From contig NZ_CP086137.1 in NCBI RefSeq assembly GCF_017565645.3, forward strand, positions 186,001-250,000: a stretch of 64,000 nt of DNA. Reading direction: 5' to 3'. A model generated the notes under the pieces. The model searched no databases, was not told the DNA's origin, and saw only the letters and a program-made list of their open reading frames with translations. The translations under genes and the position numbers were made by a program. How positions within the stretch are numbered: position 1 is the stretch's first letter; each line of letters opens with the position of its first letter. Below, piece by piece: positions 58,367 through 64,000 of this stretch. The stretch is from Bradyrhizobium barranii subsp. barranii (GTDB taxonomy: Bacteria; Pseudomonadota; Alphaproteobacteria; Rhizobiales; Xanthobacteraceae).

Positions 58367-59397
58367 TCCGCGAGGCGTTCCAGCAAATCATCCGGTATGT
58401 AAGAGCCGGCATCCTTAAGACGAGCAAATGCTTCAAGAGGATCCGACTTCGTCTTGCGCTCGACATATTCGAGGGTCGACGAATCGCGGACCTGCTCGAA
58501 CCGCGGATCGGCAATGAGGTCGGAAATCATGGACAAGGGCAGCCAGCGAATAAAGCGAGGCTGCCTCCATAGGTCTTGCCAGACTGGTTTTTGCAAGCCC
58601 TGGTGAAGCAAATCGATCGCGGACTGGAAAGCGCGGGTCTGCTCGGGCTCATTCAGCACGCTCCCTATGGCAGCCAACGCTTCACTGCGAAGATCGTCCC
58701 GCTCGAAATTTCGGGCAACTTCCAACGCTTCCTCGAGAATGCGAGGGGAGATGCCGGGCTTACCTATGAAGGCAGCAAGTCCGCCTCTCCGGCTTCCTTC
58801 GTGTTTCTCGGCCTTGATCAATTCAAGTGCCCGCATCTGAAGATAGGGTGGCAAGTCGCCTGCGAATGCCGCGATCCCCAGGACCTTATTATCGGCGTCG
58901 CCGATTGAACCGCCGAGCTCAAGGGCTTCTGCCCATAGCTCCGGTCTGGCATCGGCGGTGGACATTCGCAGCATGGCCACAGCCGTCTCAACAGCCTGCT
59001 GCGGATTCCCGTTCAGGCGGGCCCATGTCAGCGCTTGTTCGCCGGTCCAGACTTTTGCTCGCAGATAGCGGGCCACAAGGTTGGGACTGTGGTTGTAGGC
59101 TAGTTCACGCAAGGTCGTCGAGATCAGAGCGTAGCGCACCTGCAGGCCGATCGCTGTTGCCCTGTCACCTGGGTTGTGCAAAGCCGCAGCATCCGCAAGG
59201 CCGGATGCGATCGCCAAATCGGAGACATAACCCGCTACCTCATGCCGCCTTTGGCGAATATCAAACCACTTGTTGCATTCATCCTTCCCGAAAAAGCCAA
59301 ACAGCCGGTGAATCTTTGCCGGCTCGCCGCTTTCGGCCTGCACGGCAACCCAGAACTGAAAGTCATAATCGCGGAAGCGGTCGAAAATGGGCCTCAC
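58367..59397 (-). pseudogene. STAND-associated helical-repeat protein, 5' part
   Basis: GTG 59397 overlaps the TGA of the protease-STAND gene (GTGA). The product starts RPIFDRFRDYDFQFWVAVQA and reads like the region that follows the winged-helix domain in one-chain STAND proteins (helix pairs, HRLFGFFGK, GYVSDLAIASG, then HEAT-like repeats). So either two coupled genes or one ancestral gene with a frameshift. With the 3' part it would have about 1100 residues. Broken by IS256 copy 2. Confidence 0.8.
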
Positions 59398-61220
59398 TCC
59401 CAGTCAATTTTATCACCCATGGCAGCTGCCATCATCGCGCCGTAACGATTGAGCGGAACCTTCTTTTCGAGGAATTCCAAAAAACTGCGGTGATAGAGCC
59501 GGTAGCTATCAGGCGTTCCCGGCTCCTTATGGACAAATTGCGCCCATTCATCGTCGAGAAGATCTTCAACGTCCCGCGTGTCGACCCGTTCAAAATGGTG
59601 GCTATCGTTCATCCACTCCGAAATGACCTCCGCGGGAACGGCTTTCTTCGCTAGCGCCAGGAAGCAAATGACGGGTTCTTGCAACCCGCGGCGCTTGGCA
59701 CGATCGGGACTGTGCATCAGCTGCCAGTGTCTTTCGTAGTAGCCCATCAATCCGGAGGGCAGGATATCCGGATTGGCGACATCAGAGAGACCGATTTGCT
59801 TTTTGAGAACGGCGTCGAGCACGACATGAAGGTACATGAAATTACCTTCGCTCTTTGCCCAGAGGGTGTCCGTAAAGGCCGTCTTATCAAGCTTGTCGTA
59901 CCCCGGCAATTTCGATATGTCGGCGCGGTTTCGATCCAGAAACGCCGCAATATACGCCCGGATATCGGCCTCGTTTTGAGCAGAGGTTTCTGAGATCTCG
60001 ATAGAGGCCAGACGCTGATCAAGGATGAGATGCTCCTTGACGTTCGACCTGATTGTCGCAACGACGAAACAGCGATCGGGAAGACGTCGCGGAAGATACA
60101 GGCGGTTGACGCCCGGGTCCGGTTCTTTGGCCTCATCCAGAGCGTCGACGAGGAGTACGATTTTGGACTGCAGATTTTCCGGCCGCTGCGATGCCTACTC
60201 CAGGAGCGCGAACAGCATGTTTGAGTTCTTGGTGGCACTCGCCGGCACGGTCCCGTAGGGTAGTTCATACTTAGAAATGACCTGTGCACATGCGTTAGCC
60301 AGGAACGCATCCGGCGACCGAATATTGTCACTGAACACGTTGAAGTGGTGAAGGTAGCCCCGCCGGTCCGCGAGCGAAGCCATAATGGCGGATTTTCCAA
60401 TGCCAGGCTCGCCTTTGATCATGACGTATCCAGCCGCAGCCCTTTCAAGTTCATTGTCGATCGCGTCGAACACAAATTGGCGACCGACAAAATCACGTGT
60501 TCGATCACGGATCAAACTGCGCGCGCTGGTGATGATTTCGGCGCGCAGGGAACGCGGCGCCGTGTCTACCCATGCAAGCGGCGACTGATCGAGGATGTTT
60601 CGAACGACGGAGTTCGATCGTGATATGACATTCATGGGCACGGCATAACTGGCGCGTCCATTCACCGTATTCCGCGTCACGACGACGCCGACAGCCCCTT
60701 CCAACTCTTCCACGAATACGGGTGCGCCGCTGAATCCTGGCTGCAGCAAGGCCTCGGAGGCCGCCTCCACCCGCAACCACTCAAGGCCAACCATAAGGCT
60801 GATCTGGCCGTGTGCGGCATCCCCTTCCGGGTACTGCTTGGTGAAGCCATAGCTGGAAAATGCCAGGCCTGCGTAAGACTTGCGAAGCCTCAGCGGAAGC
60901 GGCGCGAGATCGGGCAAACCGTCGTCGATCTTGAGGAGTGCGAGATCGCCGGCCGACTGTGCATCATCTTTGGCCGGCGTTGGACACCATCCGTCGGCAA
61001 GGACCGTACACCAGATGCCCGTCTTGTTTGTGAGTGGAAAGTCAAGATAAACCCTGCCGCCCGGAATCGTGGCGCCTGCTTCATGGACAACGTGATGGCA
61101 GGTCAACAGGTGGCGCTTGTCGATCGCGAAAGCGGTGCCGACCAAGCTGGCGCGCTTTTCATTGCTCCATATCCTGGCAAGCCACGCCCGTTGTTCAAAG
61201 ACATTCGCCACGCCAGCCAT
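59394..61220 (-). pseudogene. Trypsin-like protease / STAND NTPase, amber stop in the NTPase domain
   Basis: ATG 61220 follows AGGAAA. Residues about 10-200 are a trypsin-like protease with His43 (LLTCHHVV), Asp92 (GDLALLKI) and Ser164 (QPGFSGAPV). A STAND/NACHT-type NTPase follows: Walker A GEPGIGKS (270-277) and, after an in-frame TAG at 60195-60197, IVLLVDALDEA (Walker B) and the winged-helix motif YRLYHRSFLEFLEKK. Total about 607 residues plus the stop. The architecture is that of bacterial NLR-like conflict proteins that sense a phage product and activate proteolysis; that role is inferred. The amber codon and the IS downstream mean it is probably not functional now. Confidence 0.85.
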
Positions 61221-61783
61221 CGACGCGTTTCCTGGAGCAACCCCGGGTATACAATAAGGACGTTTCCTGGATTGTAAATTTAAAACAATGCACGTCGCGC
61301 GCACCGCAGGCAGATTCGCTCGCTTGATCAGCCGCAACAGCGGCACAAGATGCGAGACAGGCGTGCGCGCAGCGCATCGCCCTACTGAAACGTCACCCGG
61401 ACCGCGTGAGCATAGCGACGGCGCAGCCGGCACGCGGGACGAGTGTAGCGACGAGACCGGCCTTCGAGTGGCACCCGGGAACGGGGCAGTGCTGGCGGTC
61501 GTCGCAGGCGAGCCCCTTTTCCGAGTGCCCCGGCGAGGAGCACATTAAGTCTTTGCGCGAGGACATTACCCGAAGGGCCGAGACAGCATGGCTCGGTGAG
61601 CCCGCTCATAGAGCCCGGTCGCATGTGCGGACGCACCCGGGCTGCAGCATCACACCGGAAGAGATTCACGCCGTTCGTTCACAAGTTGCGAGTGACATTT
61701 TCTACGCCTCGTTCGCAAATGAGGTCAATAACAACAAATCTCATATTTCGACTTTATGCCGGGGCTGTTTTTGGGGGTGGGAT
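61221..61783. other. Intergenic with second copy of the dispersed repeat
   Basis: Holds the likely promoter of the STAND gene (leftward) and the repeat at 61470-61639. A long plus frame runs through it into the lipoprotein gene, but the lipoprotein signal peptide at 61784 makes that upstream part unlikely to be coding. Confidence 0.5.
61470..61639 (+). repeat. Dispersed repeat, copy 2 (right of STAND locus)
   Basis: Direct copy of the repeat at 53455-53638. The pair brackets the membrane-protein/STAND segment (about 7.8 kb). Confidence 0.75.
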
Positions 61784-62568
61784 ATGTTGGGCGCGGCTTC
61801 ACGCGGCGCGATTGTTTGTGCTGCGTTGTGTTTGGGCTCCTGTACGAGCCTCAATGTCATCCATGATCCACATCCTTTTCTCGACCGCCAGCACGTGCCA
61901 AACCTGCTGAAGTCGATGCGATGCGAGCTCATCACCTATATCGAAGCCAATCGTCAGCGCCGCAATCTCTTCTATATGCTGCGCAACTTCGACCGGACCT
62001 ACGCCTTCGCAAACTTTCCGCACTATGAGCTGTCGGAGAAACAGTTCGGCCTGATTGTGCTTGACCTCAAGGTCCAGGACACGGTTGGCGTCGGCGCCAC
62101 CATTGATCCTCTGAACACGGTGGACGCTGCCACGACCCGGACTTGGCATTTTGGACCTACCGCAGGCAATCAGAACACCTACGAGCTGAACTGAAGCTTC
62201 CTGGTGCCTCAGGACGCCCGTCTCACGCCGCCGCCGGACAAGGTCGATCCGCTGCAGTGCTACAAAGCGCTTCCGCGCCTCGTCAAGTTTCAGGGCGTGG
62301 AGGATCGGCTCAGGAAAGCGGGTTATGTCACCCGCGATTTCGACGGGCTCGCGCGCGGTAACTATCCCGATCAGGCGACCTTTACCCGCGTAACCGTCAA
62401 CGGGACGCTGCCTCTGGCCGCATGGCTGCAGGATAACAGCACCGAAACCTGGGCCAATTTCGCAGCGCTCGACAGGAAGCTCGAAGCCAACGAGCAATTC
62501 ATACCCGCCCAGATGATCTACACCTTCGCCGTGCAGGCCACGGTCGGGCTTGAGGTCAAGTTCACTCT
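61784..62568 (+). pseudogene. Outer-membrane-type lipoprotein, 5' part with internal TGA
   Basis: ATG 61784 follows GGGGGTGGG. The signal peptide MLGAASRGAIVCAALCLGSC has a lipobox (CLGSC), so the mature protein is lipid-anchored at the Cys. It continues NLLKSMRCELITYIEANRQR through NTYELN, then TGA at 62192-62194, and on in the same frame (SFLVPQDARLTPPPDKVDPL) to KFTL at the IS630 border. The family resembles hypothetical envelope lipoproteins of rhizobia. Confidence 0.8.
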
Positions 62569-62569
62569 A

Positions 62570-63687
62570 GTACCCGGAATCAGAGCTGAGTGATACGGCG
62601 GCCTTTGAAACGGCGTTGACGGACCTTTTTCTTGGTCCAGACGAAGGGCTCGGCTCTGTCGTTGTATGCGTTGACGTAGGCATCGATGTGTTCCTGAAGC
62701 TGCTTGAGGCTCGTGAAGGAGGTGCCGCTGAGCGACTGCCCCTGCAAGATGGAAAACCATACTTCGACCTGATTGAGCCATGACGCACTTGTCGGCGTGA
62801 AATGAAATTGCACGTTGGGGTGGGCCTTGAGCCAGTCCTCGTTCTTTTTATGGGTGTTGAGGTTGTCGAGGATGACGTGAAGCTTGCGGTTCGGAAAAGC
62901 CGCGGTGACGCTGTTCATGAAATCGAGAAACTCGACGCGGCGCCGGCGTTTTGAATGGGTCGCGATGATCTTTCCGGTGGCGACTTCGAGCGCCGCAAAC
63001 AATGTTGTGGTGCCATGCCGCTTGTAATCGTGGCTTTGGCCGGTCAAGGCGCGGCCATTGGGCAACTTCAGATAACCCTGCGCTCGCTCCAAAGCCTGGA
63101 TCGAGGGCTTCTCGTCCACGCACAGCACAATGGCCTTCGCCGGCGGCGCGACATAGAGGCCGACAACATCGGCGGCTTTGGCCGTAAAGTTCGGGTCGTT
63201 GCTCTCGCACCAGGACTTGCGAGCCACCAGGTCAATCTTGTGGCTGCGCAGGAACCGCCAGACATATTGGACATCGACATCGCCCAGCGCCTCGGCCAGC
63301 AGGGGGCCGGTCCAGCGCGCAAACCCTTGCGGTGGCGGCTTATCCAGCAGCTTCAGAATCCGCTTGTCGGTCGTCTTCGTATAGATCGGCTGCTTGCCAG
63401 GCCGCGGCTTGTCTTGCAGCCCTTCAAGGCCATGGTCGGCATAGCGATGCCGCCAAAGGCTGACAATCCGCGGCTGGACCCCAACTTCCTTGGCGATCGA
63501 CCGGGTGCTGCGCCCATCCGCCGCCAACAGAACTATCCGCGCCCGCTTCAAATCGCGCTGCAACGTCACCGGTGAGCGACAGCACGCCTCAAGCACCTTG
63601 CGATCTTTCCTCGAAAGGTGGACTTCTCTTGCTTCGGGTATCATCCCGACCTTGAATCACGACTCACGTTCCAAGAAAAGTGGGTAC
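62570..63687 (-). mobile_element. IS630-family element in the lipoprotein gene
   Basis: The 1118-bp element is flanked by TA at 62568-62569 and 63688-63689, the hallmark IS630/Tc1-mariner duplication, with ends GTACCC on both sides. Removing it restores KFTL-VSPVWSALAP in frame. Intact single transposase gene. Confidence 0.93.
62580..63644 (-). CDS. IS630-family transposase
   Basis: The 354-residue DDE transposase has an N-terminal HTH (STRSIAKEVGVQPRIVSLWR), D in IVLCVDEKPSIQA, D in VILDNLNTHKK and E in WLNQVEVWFS. Complete in one frame. Confidence 0.94.
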   Translation of the reverse strand: MIPEAREVHLSRKDRKVLEACCRSPVTLQRDLKRARIVLLAADGRSTRSIAKEVGVQPRIVSLWRHRYADHGLEGLQDKPRPGKQPIYTKTTDKRILKLLDKPPPQGFARWTGPLLAEALGDVDVQYVWRFLRSHKIDLVARKSWCESNDPNFTAKAADVVGLYVAPPAKAIVLCVDEKPSIQALERAQGYLKLPNGRALTGQSHDYKRHGTTTLFAALEVATGKIIATHSKRRRRVEFLDFMNSVTAAFPNRKLHVILDNLNTHKKNEDWLKAHPNVQFHFTPTSASWLNQVEVWFSILQGQSLSGTSFTSLKQLQEHIDAYVNAYNDRAEPFVWTKKKVRQRRFKGRRITQL

Positions 63688-63689
63688 TA

Positions 63690-63944
63690 GTCTCACCGGT
63701 CTGGAGCGCGCTTGCGCCGAACGCAAACGGCTCAACCCAGCACACAAGTCAGGTTCAGATCTGGCTCAATGGCGAGCCCGCCAGGCTGGCCGCCGCCGCC
63801 CAGACAGGCACGGCGGAGATTGTCACAACACCTGCCGAGCCGCACGGGGCCGGGCCGTTGCCTGGAGCCCCGACAGTTCAGAAGAAGCGGGGGACGATAA
63901 CCAATCAACTGCCTCTCTTTCCGGTGCGTCCGACAATTCGCTAA
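63690..63944 (+). pseudogene. Lipoprotein gene, 3' part
   Basis: Continues the lipoprotein frame after the IS630 element: VSPVWSALAPNANGSTQHTS, VQIWLNGEPARLAAAAQTGT, and a Pro/Gly-rich tail ending PVRPTIR. About 84 residues. Confidence 0.8.
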
Positions 63945-63962
63945 CTCTCCAGGGAGAGACAT

Positions 63963-64000
63963 ATGTGGCGGGTAATGTGGCAATACGGGCCGTCGCGCAT
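63963..64000 (+). CDS. Partial gene running off the window
   Basis: ATG 63963 follows CAGGGAGAG at normal spacing and begins MWRVMWQYGPSR. It is probably co-transcribed with the lipoprotein gene, 18 bp upstream. Too short to classify. Confidence 0.5.
   Translation, partial: MWRVMWQYGPSR

Noticed and set aside
61406..61783. N-terminal extension of the lipoprotein frame
   Set aside because: The lipobox signal peptide begins at 61784 with a good ribosome site, and the upstream part overlaps a dispersed non-coding repeat.
1..64000. tRNA, rRNA or CRISPR features
   Set aside because: I looked for conserved tRNA arms, rRNA stretches and regularly spaced repeats by eye and found none. A tRNA scan would be decisive.

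Overview
This 64 kb window looks like accessory DNA from an alphaproteobacterium of the Bradyrhizobium type. That is an inference from a very long cyclic beta-1,2-glucan synthase, an HWE/HisKA_2 kinase with a C-terminal zinc-ribbon-like tail, two perfect FNR/FixK-type boxes, and the mix of IS21, IS3, IS66, IS256, IS630 and IS110/IS1111 elements. No rRNA, tRNA or CRISPR array was seen. The stretch at 7-24 kb is GC-rich. The segments at about 25.5-31, 41.4-42.7 and 45-48 kb look more AT-rich, as expected of transferred DNA.

Layout. 0-7 kb: fragments of a glycosidase-like gene, an IS21 element with a 5-bp target duplication, and a secreted-protein gene split by an IS3 element that itself carries an IS1111-type element. 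7.7-9.7 kb: an orphan type I methylase (hsdM) and a truncated hsdS. 9.9-24.9 kb: a FixK-type box, a small protein, the 2866-residue cyclic glucan synthase, broken phosphoglycerate mutase and CHAD genes, two small cytochromes c, a histidine kinase and a transglutaminase-like protein. 24.9-33.2 kb: a decayed replicon-like module with a PrimPol/zinc-finger/SF2-helicase replication protein (one-base frameshift in an A6 run), a repeat-rich region in front of it, a tail of small ORFs including a ribbon-helix-helix protein, a DUF3024 protein and a gene split by a second IS1111 element. 33.5-41.4 kb: IS21, a PolB-like 3'-5' exonuclease gene broken by IS3 and a frameshift, then a four-gene IS66 element. 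41.4-48.4 kb: an HhH-GPD-like protein, a DUF3800-like fragment, an IS256 copy, a large alpha-toroid/PD-(D/E)XK nuclease fusion and an ATPase gene that appears to have lost its Walker B region. 49-53 kb: a frameshifted TAXI/TRAP binding protein and IS110 debris. 53.4-61.6 kb: a trypsin-like protease/STAND NTPase locus, opened by an amber stop and by an IS256 insertion with a 9-bp duplication, and flanked by direct copies of a ~170-bp repeat. 61.8-64 kb: a lipoprotein gene broken by an in-frame TGA and an IS630 element.

The main story is a defence and mobile-element graveyard. Several disrupted genes can be rebuilt in frame from exact target duplications. The most interesting biology is the toroid-nuclease fusion, the protease-STAND locus and the PrimPol-helicase replicon. 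Many independent one-base frameshifts mean that assembly error should be excluded before every break is treated as real.
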